Shown piece by piece: positions 25,444 through 33,593 of a stretch of 64,000 bases of DNA. The notes beneath the pieces are model-generated. The model saw only the letters and a list, made by a program, of their open reading frames with translations. It made no database searches and was not told the origin of the DNA. The stretch spans positions 248,001 to 312,000 of the forward strand of contig NZ_JAPTGG010000003.1 of the NCBI RefSeq assembly GCF_026891035.1, read 5' to 3'. Position numbers and translations under genes: made by a program. Origin of the DNA: Dasania phycosphaerae. GTDB taxonomy: Bacteria > Pseudomonadota > Gammaproteobacteria > Pseudomonadales > Dasaniaceae. Every line of letters begins with the position of its first letter. The stretch's first letter is position 1.

Positions 25444-26796
25444 ATGAATGTTTTACAGATGAAAACAATCAAGCGATGGACCTGTGCAGCTGCTATCAGC
25501 ATGCCGGTACTCGCAATTCAAGCCGTACTGCCCAGCGTTGTTGCCCCTCTTTTTAATGATATGGCCATAGGCTCTGCCTATGCTGAAGAAGAAAAAAGTG
25601 GTGATCAGCGTAAAGCGAAGCGTACGCAAGCAATGAACCAGAAGGTTTATAAAAAGCTACAAGAAGTGCAAGAGTTAATTGATGCTAAGGATTATGACGG
25701 CGCGCATCAGCTAATCGCTGAAGTTAAAGGTGGCAGCAAGCCACTTAACGACGCCGAGCTATCAACAACTTTAAACCTTGAAGCTTTTATTTTCTATAAC
25801 CAGGATAAGCTTACGGATGCCATCAAGGCCTATAAGCAAATCATAACCTTAGAAAAAGCACCTGAAGGTACCAAGCTTGCAGCTAGATATAGTGCCGCAC
25901 AAATGTATTTCGCTATAGAAGAATATAGCAAAGGTGTAGAGATGTTGAAGACTTGGTTCAAGGCTTCAGATCCTAATACTATAGGCGCTAACGCTTATGT
26001 GCTATTAGCACAAGGCCAGTACCAAATGAAAGAGTACGACAGTTCTATTAAGAATGTCGACAAAGCTATAGGCATGTACAAAGAGAAAGGCAAGGTACCT
26101 AAAGAAAACTGGTATGGCTTGCAGCGCTTCTTGTACCAAGAGAAGAAAGACTACGATAAAGTTATTAGCATTCTTAAAGAGATGCTAGTTCACTATCCTA
26201 AAAAGCAATACTGGGCGCAGCTTTCAGCCATGTATGGTGAGAAAGAAATGTTAAGTAAGCAGTTAGCTGCTTATGAAACAGCGTATGTACAGAATTTGTT
26301 TGAAAGTGAGCAAGACTTAACGCGTATGGCTTATATCTTCTTAGCCAGCGAAGTACCTTACAAAGCCGCTAAGGTTATGGACAAAGGTATTAAAGCTAAG
26401 CAAATTAAAGCAACTTCCAAAAACTTGGAATTATTAGGTAATGCGTGGCGCGCATCACAGGAGTTAGATAAAGCAATTCCTGTTATGGCTCAAGCTGCTG
26501 AAAAATCTGATAAGGGCGAGCTATGGACGCGTTTAGGTACTTTGTACTTAAATAATGATAGCTTTAAAGAAGCTGCTGAAGCGATTAAAGCAGGTTTGAA
26601 AAAGGGTGGTGTTAAGCGTCCTGATCAAGCTAATTTGGCTTTAGGTATGGCTTACTTCAACATGAAAGATTACAACTCGGCACGCAAAGCTTTTGGCGAA
26701 GCGGGCAAAGACAAGCGCTCTACTGAGACTGCTGGTCAGTGGTTGGATTACATGGAAAAAGAAATAGAGCGTCAAAAGAGTTTGTTAGAAGGTTGA
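25444..26796 (+). CDS. TPR-repeat periplasmic protein of the TonB operon
   Basis: The protein of about 450 residues has a signal peptide (cleavage near IGSAYA) and then tetratricopeptide-like helical pairs through its length (for example YNQDKLTDAIKAYKQI, LAQGQYQMKEYDSSI, LAKGMAYF-type repeats near the end). TPR proteins close TtpC-TonB2 operons in other gammaproteobacteria, where they probably scaffold the complex in the periplasm. I chose the ATG at 25444; an ATG at 25459 is also possible and gives a more usual MKTIKRW signal peptide. A strong terminator follows. Confidence 0.88.
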   Translation: MNVLQMKTIKRWTCAAAISMPVLAIQAVLPSVVAPLFNDMAIGSAYAEEEKSGDQRKAKRTQAMNQKVYKKLQEVQELIDAKDYDGAHQLIAEVKGGSKPLNDAELSTTLNLEAFIFYNQDKLTDAIKAYKQIITLEKAPEGTKLAARYSAAQMYFAIEEYSKGVEMLKTWFKASDPNTIGANAYVLLAQGQYQMKEYDSSIKNVDKAIGMYKEKGKVPKENWYGLQRFLYQEKKDYDKVISILKEMLVHYPKKQYWAQLSAMYGEKEMLSKQLAAYETAYVQNLFESEQDLTRMAYIFLASEVPYKAAKVMDKGIKAKQIKATSKNLELLGNAWRASQELDKAIPVMAQAAEKSDKGELWTRLGTLYLNNDSFKEAAEAIKAGLKKGGVKRPDQANLALGMAYFNMKDYNSARKAFGEAGKDKRSTETAGQWLDYMEKEIERQKSLLEG

Positions 26797-26813
26797 TAAA
26801 TACATTTTGGCGA

Positions 26814-26845
26814 AAAGGCAGCTTTGAGAGCTGCCTTTTTTTTTG
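26814..26845 (+). terminator. Rho-independent terminator of the TonB operon
   Basis: A perfect 10-bp stem (AAAGGCAGCT at 26814-26823, complement at 26829-26838) with a TTGAG loop runs into an unbroken T tract. It lies 18 bases past the TPR gene stop. Confidence 0.92.
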
Positions 26846-26854
26846 CCAATTTTT

Positions 26855-26903
26855 AGCTACAAGCTACAAGAAATACGTTGTAAGAAGAAAGTTTAAAGAC
26901 AAA
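26855..26903 (+). repeat. AG-phased heptamer array, site 1
   Basis: Seven consecutive 7-base units fill this stretch. The first two are AGCTACA. Six of the seven begin with AG in the same phase. The array sits between two terminators in the gap between the TPR gene and ilvD. Confidence 0.7.
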
Positions 26904-26931
26904 AAAACCAAGCCATAGGCTTGGTTTTTTT
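26901..26931 (-). terminator. Terminator of ilvD (bidirectional stem)
   Basis: A stem of CCAAGCC with its complement and an ATA loop is flanked by seven A on the left and seven T on the right. It lies about 40 bases past the ilvD stop and can work in both directions. Confidence 0.85.
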
Positions 26932-26969
26932 GAAGAGGTTTCGCTAGTTACAGCTGTTGCATAGCAGGC

Positions 26970-28805
26970 TTAATCCAACATAGATAAGTCTCTAACGGCA
27001 CCTTTGTCGGCGCTGGTGGCCAGTAAGGCGTAGGCCTTAAGGGCTGCGCTGACTTTGCGGGGACGCTCTTTGGCAGGCTTCCAGCCTAGGGCGTCTTGCT
27101 CTACTCTGCGAGCGGCTAACTCTTCATCGCTCACTAACACATTGATGCTACGGTTAGGGATGTCGATAAGAATTTTATCGCCGTTACGAACTAGGCCTAT
27201 AGCACCACCTGCGGCGGCTTCTGGCGAGGCGTGGCCTATAGATAGGCCCGAGGTGCCGCCAGAGAATCGGCCATCGGTGAGTAGCGCACAAGCTTTGCCC
27301 AAGCCCTTGGATTTAATGTAAGAGGTGGGGTATAGCATTTCCTGCATGCCGGGGCCGCCTTTAGGGCCTTCATAGCGCACAATAACGATATCGCCGGCTT
27401 TCACCTTATCATCCAAAATATTCTGTACGGCTTCATCTTGTGATTCAGTGACGTGGGCGGTGCCTTCAAAAACCAGTATAGATTCATCAACACCTGCAGT
27501 TTTAACTACGCAGCCGTCTACAGCGATATTGCCTTTTAGTACGGCTAAACCACCTTCTAAGCTAAAGGCGTGATCTATAGAGCGTATACAGCCTCTGGCG
27601 CGATCGGTATCTAAGCTAGGCCAGCGAGTAGACTGGCTAAATGCTGTTTGGGTGGGTATGCCTGCGGGGCCAGCTTTGTAGAAGGTGCGTACCGCCTCGC
27701 TGGGGTTGCGCATAATATCCCACTGCTCCAAGGCCTCGGCCATGGTGGCACTGTGTACCGTTGGTAAGTCAGTGTGTAGTACACCGGCTCTGTCCAGCTC
27801 CCCTAGTATGGCCATAATGCCGCCAGCGCGATGCACATCTTCGATGTGGTATTCCGGGGTGTTGGGGGCAACTTTACACAGCTGCGGTACGGTTTTCGAG
27901 AGGCGGTCTATATCGTCCATGGTGAAGTCGATCTCGGCTTCTTGGGCGATGGCCAGTAAATGCAAGATGGTATTGGTGGAGCCACCCATGCAGATATCTA
28001 AGGTGATGCAGTTTTCGAAGGCTTTAAAATTACCTATGTTTCTCGGTAATACGCTCTCGTCATCTTGTTCATAATAGCGCTTGGCTAGCTCAACAATCAG
28101 GTGGCCACCACGTTTAAATAATTGTTCGCGGTCAGAGTGAGTCGCTACTACGGTGCCGTTGCCGGGTAGGGCCAAGCCTAAAGCTTCAGCTAAGCAGTTC
28201 ATAGAGTTGGCGGTAAACATACCTGAGCAAGAACCGCAGGTAGGGCAGGCGCTGCGCTCGTATTCGGCGACTTTCTCATCGCTGGCGCTGTCATCTACTG
28301 CTATCACCATGGCGTCAACCAGGTCTAGTTTTTGGTCGGCTAGCTTGGTTTTACCGGCTTCCATAGGGCCGCCAGTGACAAAAACTACAGGAATATTGAG
28401 GCGCATGGCTGCCATTAGCATTCCGGGGGTGATCTTATCGCAGTTGGATATGCAGACCAGCGCATCAGCGCAGTGAGCATTAACCATATACTCAACGCTA
28501 TCGGCAATAATATCCCGTGAGGGCAGGCTGTAGAGCATGCCGTCGTGGCCCATGGCGATGCCATCATCCACCGCTATGGTGTTGAATTCTTTGGCAACAC
28601 CGCCAGCCTTCTCAATTTCGCGGGCGACTAACTGACCCATGTCCTTAAGATGTACGTGGCCGGGGACAAATTGGGTAAAGGAGTTAGCAACGGCAATAAT
28701 GGGTTTATGAAAATCGTCGTCTTTCATACCGGTAGCACGCCATAAGGCACGGGCACCGGCCATATTACGGCCACTGGTAGAGGTTTTAGAGCGATATTTC
28801 GGCAT
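26970..28805 (-). CDS. ilvD: Dihydroxy-acid dehydratase
   Basis: IlvD performs the third step of valine and isoleucine synthesis and needs an Fe-S cluster. From the ATG at 28805 the product is 611 residues and begins MPKYRSKTSTSGRNMAGARAL, as in E. coli (616). Cluster ligands are in CISNCDKITPG and CPTCGSCSGMF. The in-frame codon at 28829 would add eight residues that relatives lack. It ends the minus-strand run trxA-rho-ubiD-hemW-ilvD. Confidence 0.98.
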   Translation of the reverse strand: MPKYRSKTSTSGRNMAGARALWRATGMKDDDFHKPIIAVANSFTQFVPGHVHLKDMGQLVAREIEKAGGVAKEFNTIAVDDGIAMGHDGMLYSLPSRDIIADSVEYMVNAHCADALVCISNCDKITPGMLMAAMRLNIPVVFVTGGPMEAGKTKLADQKLDLVDAMVIAVDDSASDEKVAEYERSACPTCGSCSGMFTANSMNCLAEALGLALPGNGTVVATHSDREQLFKRGGHLIVELAKRYYEQDDESVLPRNIGNFKAFENCITLDICMGGSTNTILHLLAIAQEAEIDFTMDDIDRLSKTVPQLCKVAPNTPEYHIEDVHRAGGIMAILGELDRAGVLHTDLPTVHSATMAEALEQWDIMRNPSEAVRTFYKAGPAGIPTQTAFSQSTRWPSLDTDRARGCIRSIDHAFSLEGGLAVLKGNIAVDGCVVKTAGVDESILVFEGTAHVTESQDEAVQNILDDKVKAGDIVIVRYEGPKGGPGMQEMLYPTSYIKSKGLGKACALLTDGRFSGGTSGLSIGHASPEAAAGGAIGLVRNGDKILIDIPNRSINVLVSDEELAARRVEQDALGWKPAKERPRKVSAALKAYALLATSADKGAVRDLSMLD

Positions 28806-28883
28806 AGCGGGCCTCGAGGTGGTGATCAAAAAAAGAGAGCTATTTTAGCATAGCTCAGGGGGTGGGCTACAGCTTATGGGGTA

Positions 28884-30020
28884 TTAAAAAGCCGCCAGCA
28901 CATCGTTTAAGAAGCGGCGCCCTAAAGCGGTGGTGGCGATGCTGTCGCCGCTGCGTTGTAATAATTGCTTGTGGCTTAAGGTATTGATGGTTGCGGCTAT
29001 AGCTTCAAAATCTAAGCTGGTACGCTGTTGAAATAAAGCAATACTAAAACCCTGGTGCAGGCGCAGGGCGTTCATAATAAATTCTAAGGGTAGTTCTTCG
29101 GCGCTGAGTAGGCGCGAGCCCGCGCTATAGTCGTTTTGTTTACTCAAATAATCAGCGGGGCTGCGAGTTTGCCACTGGCGCTTAATATGCTGTTGGGCTA
29201 ACTGGGTAATTTTGCCATGGGCACCTGCCCCTATGCCCAGGTAGTCACCAAACTGCCAGTAGTTCGTGTTATGCCTAGAGTGTCGGCCCTGTTGGCTAAA
29301 GGCCGAGACTTCGTAATGTTGAAAACCCTGTTGTGCTAACAGGCTCTCACCTGCCTGTTGTATATCGGCTAATTGATCGTCATTGGGGATGATAGGGGGG
29401 GATTTATAAAATGCGGTGTTGGGCTCTATGGTGAGTTGATACCAGGATATATGGGGCGCCCCTAAATCTATCGCCTGTTGTAAGTCTTGCAGTGCCTGCT
29501 CGGCGGTTTGTTTGCTAAGACCGTGCATTAAATCAATATTAAAATTATCAAAGCCTGCAGCTTGTGCCCTTGAAGCAGCTAATAGCGCTTCTTCGCCATC
29601 GTGTATACGGCCCAGGTTTTTTAAATGCTGCTGATTAAAACTTTGTACACCTATAGAAAGACGATTAACACCAGCGGCTCTATAACCGGCAAATTTTTCT
29701 TGTTCAAAAGTGCCGGGGTTGGCCTCTAGGGTAATTTCTATATCGCGGCTAAAGGGTATCCGCTGTTCTACCCCTTGCAGTATCCGTGCTATCGCTTTGG
29801 CCGAAAATAAACTGGGGGTGCCGCCGCCTATAAAAATGGAATGCAAATCGCGGCCTTGTACATAAGCTAATTGAAAATCTAAATCAGCTAACAGTGCGTC
29901 AACATAGCGCTCTTCGGGTAGCGCTTGCTCGCTAGTGTGCGAATTAAAATCACAGTAGGGGCACTTACGTACACACCAAGGTATGTGTATGTATAGAGAT
30001 AGTGGCGGCAGGGTTAGCAT
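28884..30020 (-). CDS. hemW: Radical SAM haem chaperone HemW
   Basis: The 378-residue product is a HemN-like radical SAM protein. The cluster motif CVRKCPYC follows an N-terminal SLYIHIPW. A GGGTPSLF motif and the SIGVQSFNQQHLKNLGRIH block are typical of HemW. HemW proteins lack coproporphyrinogen oxidase activity and act in haem trafficking, so older oxidase labels should be avoided. It lies 54 bases downstream of ubiD, with a heptamer array between. Confidence 0.94.
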   Translation of the reverse strand: MLTLPPLSLYIHIPWCVRKCPYCDFNSHTSEQALPEERYVDALLADLDFQLAYVQGRDLHSIFIGGGTPSLFSAKAIARILQGVEQRIPFSRDIEITLEANPGTFEQEKFAGYRAAGVNRLSIGVQSFNQQHLKNLGRIHDGEEALLAASRAQAAGFDNFNIDLMHGLSKQTAEQALQDLQQAIDLGAPHISWYQLTIEPNTAFYKSPPIIPNDDQLADIQQAGESLLAQQGFQHYEVSAFSQQGRHSRHNTNYWQFGDYLGIGAGAHGKITQLAQQHIKRQWQTRSPADYLSKQNDYSAGSRLLSAEELPLEFIMNALRLHQGFSIALFQQRTSLDFEAIAATINTLSHKQLLQRSGDSIATTALGRRFLNDVLAAF

Positions 30021-30027
30021 GGTGGTA

Positions 30028-30062
30028 AGTCGCTAGTGGGTAGTCTCTAGTCGCTAGGGGAA
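30028..30062 (+). repeat. AG-phased heptamer array, site 2
   Basis: Four 7-base units at 30028-30055 (AGTCGCT first and last, AGTGGGT and AGTCTCT between) are followed by AGGGGAA in phase. The decayed continuation reaches the ubiD stop codon at 30075. Confidence 0.7.
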
Positions 30063-30074
30063 AAGAGATTAGGG

Positions 30075-31538
30075 CTAGAGGCCTAGGGTCTCCCAGAGTT
30101 CATCGACGCGTTGTTTTACTTCGTCACTCATAGCAATGGGTGTACCCCATTCGCGAGTTGTTTCGCCTGGCCATTTGTTGGTGGCATCCATACCTATTTT
30201 TGAGCCTAGGCCTGAAACTGGTGAGGCAAAATCTAAATAGTCTATGGGGGAATCTTCCACAAACATGCAGTCGCGTTTGGGGTCCATGCGCGTGGTCATG
30301 GCCCAGATTACGTCATTCCAGTCGCGGGCATTAACATCGTCGTCGGTGACGATTACAAACTTGGTATACATAAACTGACGCAGGAAAGACCACACGCCCA
30401 TCATCACTCGCTTGGCGTGGCCGGCATATTGTTTCTTCATGGTCACTACCGCTAAGCGGTAAGAGCAGCCTTCGGGGGGTAAATAAAAATCCACAATTTC
30501 TGGAAATTGTTTTTTCAAAATAGGGATAAACACTTCGTTTAAGGCCAGCCCTAAAATAGCAGGCTCATCGGGTGGCCTGCCGGTGTAAGTGCTGTGATAA
30601 ATCGGGTCTTCGCGGTGGGTAATATGGGTCACCGTCATTACTGGAAAACTATCGACCTCATTGTAGTAGCCGGTGTGGTCCCCAAAGGGACCTTCGTCGG
30701 CCATTTCGTCGGGCGCGATATAGCCCTCTAAAATAAACTCGGCGCTGGCGGGTACCTGTAAATCATTGCTAATCGATTTAACCACTTCGGTTTTGCTGCC
30801 GCGTAATAAACCGGCAAAAGCATATTCGCTAAGGCTGTCAGGCACTGGGGTGACGGCACCTAAAATAGTGGCGGGGTCAGCACCTAGGGCGACAGAAACG
30901 GGATAATTTTTACCGGGGTTTTTGGCCTTAAATTCTTGAAAGTCTAAAGCACCGCCGCGATGGGATAGCCAGCGCATAATTAATTTATTTTTGGCGATCA
31001 CCTGCATGCGATAAATGCCTAGGTTTTGGCGTTCTTTTTCAGGGCCGCGGGTGACCACTAAGGGCCAGGTAATCAAGGGGCCGGCATCACCGGGCCAGCA
31101 GGTTTGTATGGGCAGTTCACCCAAGTCCACAGCCTCGCCTTCTTTAACATGGTATTGGCAGGAGGCGTTGCTCAGTTCTTTGGGGGCCATATTTAACACC
31201 TGTTTTAATACAGGCATTTTATCCCAGGCATCTTTTAAGCCCTTGGGTGGGTCAGGTTGGCGCAAATAGGCCAGCAGCTCACCGACTTCACGCAGTTTGC
31301 TAATGCTTTCCTGACCCATGCCCAAGGCGACACGATGCTCGGTGCCAAATAAATTGGCCAGCACTGGGGTGTTAAAACCTTTGGGGTTTTCAAACAAAAT
31401 TGCGGGGCCGCCCTTGCGTAAAACACGGTCGCAGATTTCGGTCATTTCTAAATGAGGGTCTACGGCTTCGCTAATGCGAACCAGCTCGCCTTGTTGTTCT
31501 AGGGAGTTTATAAAGTCGCGAAGATCTTTATATTTCAT
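30075..31538 (-). CDS. ubiD: 4-hydroxy-3-polyprenylbenzoate decarboxylase
   Basis: UbiD decarboxylates the polyprenylated ring in ubiquinone synthesis with prenylated FMN made by UbiX. The 487-residue product matches E. coli UbiD (497). The LGIYRMQVI and QEFKAKNPGKNYPVSVALGADP blocks, and the acidic SEYAFAGLL region with its catalytic glutamate nearby, are family features. The trxA-rho-ubiD order is shared with Pseudomonas. Confidence 0.97.
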   Translation of the reverse strand: MKYKDLRDFINSLEQQGELVRISEAVDPHLEMTEICDRVLRKGGPAILFENPKGFNTPVLANLFGTEHRVALGMGQESISKLREVGELLAYLRQPDPPKGLKDAWDKMPVLKQVLNMAPKELSNASCQYHVKEGEAVDLGELPIQTCWPGDAGPLITWPLVVTRGPEKERQNLGIYRMQVIAKNKLIMRWLSHRGGALDFQEFKAKNPGKNYPVSVALGADPATILGAVTPVPDSLSEYAFAGLLRGSKTEVVKSISNDLQVPASAEFILEGYIAPDEMADEGPFGDHTGYYNEVDSFPVMTVTHITHREDPIYHSTYTGRPPDEPAILGLALNEVFIPILKKQFPEIVDFYLPPEGCSYRLAVVTMKKQYAGHAKRVMMGVWSFLRQFMYTKFVIVTDDDVNARDWNDVIWAMTTRMDPKRDCMFVEDSPIDYLDFASPVSGLGSKIGMDATNKWPGETTREWGTPIAMSDEVKQRVDELWETLGL

Positions 31539-31545
31539 GCGGGAC

Positions 31546-31616
31546 AGTCTCTAGAGGTCGCCAGTCGCCAGTCACTAGATGTAGCACTGGCGACTAGTGA
31601 CTAGCGGCTAGTGACT
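31546..31616. repeat. Facing pair of heptamer arrays, site 3 (hairpin)
   Basis: The left arm (31546-31583) holds plus-strand units AGTCTCT, AGTCGCC and AGTCACT, with a three-base slip. The right arm (31582-31616) holds five complementary-strand units, including AGTCACT twice and AGTCGCC. A perfect 10-base inverted repeat pairs 31563-31572 with 31586-31595. The structure fills the gap between rho and ubiD, so any rho read-through transcript would carry it. Confidence 0.75.
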
Positions 31617-31620
31617 GTAA

Positions 31621-32883
31621 TTATTTACGCTTCATGGACAGGAAGAATTCGTCGTTGGTTTTGGTGTCTTTTAAACGATCTAACAGAAACTCTATGGCGG
31701 GAGTGTCTTCCATGCCGTGTAAGAGTTTGCGCAGTATCCACATGCGCTGTAGCTCTTCTTCACCAGTTAATAGTTCTTCGCGGCGGGTGCCTGAGCGACG
31801 AATATTGATGGCGGGGTAAACACGTTTTTCGGCTATCTTGCGGTCTAGATGCAACTCCATATTGCCGGTGCCTTTAAACTCTTCGTAGATCACCTCGTCC
31901 ATTTTTGAACCGGTGTCTACTAGGGCGGTGGCGATGATAGTCAGGCTGCCGCCCTCTTCTATATTACGCGCGGCACCAAAAAAACGCTTGGGGCGTTCTA
32001 GGGCGTGAGCGTCTACACCGCCGGTTAACACTTTGCCCGATGAAGGGATGATGGTGTTGTAGGCACGGGCTAGGCGGGTAATAGAGTCTAATAAAATTAC
32101 CACGTCTTTTTTGTGTTCTACCAAGCGCTTGGCTTTTTCTATAACCATTTCGGCTACTTGCACATGGCGGGTGGGTGGCTCGTCAAAGGTTGAGGCAACT
32201 ACCTCGGCCTGTAGTACCGAGCGCTGCATGTCGGTGACTTCTTCCGGGCGCTCGTCGATTAACAAGACGATGACATAACACTCGGGATTATTGCGCACTA
32301 TGCTCTGCGCCATGTTTTGCATCATTAAGGTTTTACCCGCCTTGGGTGGTGCCACGATTAAACCGCGCGCGCCTTTACCTATGGGGGCAGTTAAATCGAT
32401 GATGCGGCCGGTTAAATCTTCGGTGGAGCCGTTACCGGCTTCAAGGCGCATGCGTTCGTTGGGGAAGAGGGGGGTAAGGTTTTCAAATAAGACTTTGTTC
32501 TTGGATTTGCCGGGCTCGGTGTAGTTAACGTCGTTAACCTTGAGTAGGGCAAAATAGCGTTCACCGTCTTTAGGGGGGCGTATCTTGCCAGAAATAGTGT
32601 CGCCGGTGCGTAGGTTAAAGCGGCGTATCTGGCTGGGCGATACATAAATATCATCAGGCCCTGCTAAATATGAACAATCTGCTGAACGTAAGAAGCCAAA
32701 GCCATCTTGGAGGATTTCTAATACGCCGTCGCCGTAAATGTCCTCTCCGCTTTTAGCGTGACGCTTTAATATGGAGAAAATAATGTCTTGTTTGCGAGAG
32801 CGGGCGATGTTGTCTAGGCCAATCTCTTTGGCGATATCCAATAGTTCTTGGGTAGGTTTGGTTTTTAGGTCGGTTAAGTTCAT
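31621..32883 (-). CDS. rho: Transcription termination factor Rho
   Basis: Rho is the hexameric RNA helicase that ends transcription. The 420-residue product (E. coli 419) has the N-terminal RNA-binding domain (GVLEILQDGFGFLRSADCSY, DDIYVSPSQIRRFNLRTGD), Walker A in APPKAGKT, and Walker B near VVILLDSITRLARAYN. The Q and R loop regions are present. A 226-base leader separates it from trxA and contains a short ORF that overlaps the rho start. Confidence 0.99.
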   Translation of the reverse strand: MNLTDLKTKPTQELLDIAKEIGLDNIARSRKQDIIFSILKRHAKSGEDIYGDGVLEILQDGFGFLRSADCSYLAGPDDIYVSPSQIRRFNLRTGDTISGKIRPPKDGERYFALLKVNDVNYTEPGKSKNKVLFENLTPLFPNERMRLEAGNGSTEDLTGRIIDLTAPIGKGARGLIVAPPKAGKTLMMQNMAQSIVRNNPECYVIVLLIDERPEEVTDMQRSVLQAEVVASTFDEPPTRHVQVAEMVIEKAKRLVEHKKDVVILLDSITRLARAYNTIIPSSGKVLTGGVDAHALERPKRFFGAARNIEEGGSLTIIATALVDTGSKMDEVIYEEFKGTGNMELHLDRKIAEKRVYPAINIRRSGTRREELLTGEEELQRMWILRKLLHGMEDTPAIEFLLDRLKDTKTNDEFFLSMKRK

Positions 32884-32942
32884 AAGATTGTATTTGTGAT
32901 GAATGGAATAGAAACATCAAATGATGGACGCGGGCGCGTCAT
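32880..32942 (-). CDS. Possible rho leader peptide (20 residues)
   Basis: An ATG at 32942 opens a 20-codon frame in the rho leader that ends in TGA at 32882-32880. The TGA overlaps the rho ATG as ATGA, which would couple translation. An AGG lies only two or three bases before the ATG, so initiation would be weak. E. coli has an unrelated leader ORF, rhoL, at the same place, and rho there is autoregulated by termination in its leader. Confidence 0.35.
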   Translation of the reverse strand: MTRPRPSFDVSIPFITNTIL

Positions 32943-33109
32943 ACCTGAATGTTTTGGAGTTTATAATTCTGATTCTTAGATAAGATTGGTGAAATAGCCA
33001 CAGGACATGCAGCTACGTTTCAATCTAACACTGAATTTACAAAGCGTCCAGCCCCATTTGCGTTTTTTTATGGTTGGTACGCGGCTAGGGGCTGGTGAGC
33101 GGTATAGGC

Positions 33110-33436
33110 TTAGATGGCAGCGTCGATGAACTCAGTCAGTTGAGCTTTAGAGAGCGCCCCTACTTTAGTGGCTTCGGCTGCGCCATTTTTGAAGATGATT
33201 AACGTGGGTATGCCGCGTATACCAAATTTAGGTGCAGTCTCTTTGTTGGCATCAACATCGATTTTGCAGATTTTCAGCTTGCCTGCATAATCACCGGCGA
33301 TTTCTTCTAATACAGGAGCGATCATTTTACAGGGGCCACACCATTCTGCCCAAAAGTCGACAAGTACAGGCAAGTCAGAGTTCAGGACATCGGCCTCAAA
33401 GCTGGCGTCAGTTACGTGGATGATGTTGTCGCTCAT
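33110..33436 (-). CDS. trxA: Thioredoxin 1
   Basis: This cytosolic disulfide reductase of 108 residues has the active site WCGPCKM and the cis-proline in RGIPTLIIFK. I chose the ATG at 33436 because GGAGAT is placed seven bases upstream; an in-frame start at 33448 adds four residues. It is divergent from ppx and upstream of rho, as in E. coli and Pseudomonas. Confidence 0.98.
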   Translation of the reverse strand: MSDNIIHVTDASFEADVLNSDLPVLVDFWAEWCGPCKMIAPVLEEIAGDYAGKLKICKIDVDANKETAPKFGIRGIPTLIIFKNGAAEATKVGALSKAQLTEFIDAAI

Positions 33437-33593
33437 GGATATCTCCATTAATAAAAATCAGTTAACAAAATAAGGACTGGTAAAAAAGGAGCTCATCTTA
33501 GCACTGTTACTGTGAATATCGAAACCCAATTAATTGCGCTGATTAGTGCTAGAAAGCAGTAATAATGGGCTAAGTGCTCTAGAATCTATCGTT

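Noticed and set aside
33050..33095. CCAGCCCC and its complement after trxA as a terminator.
   Set aside because: The 8-bp stem has a loop of about 30 bases and no T-run after it; rho is probably partly read through from trxA.
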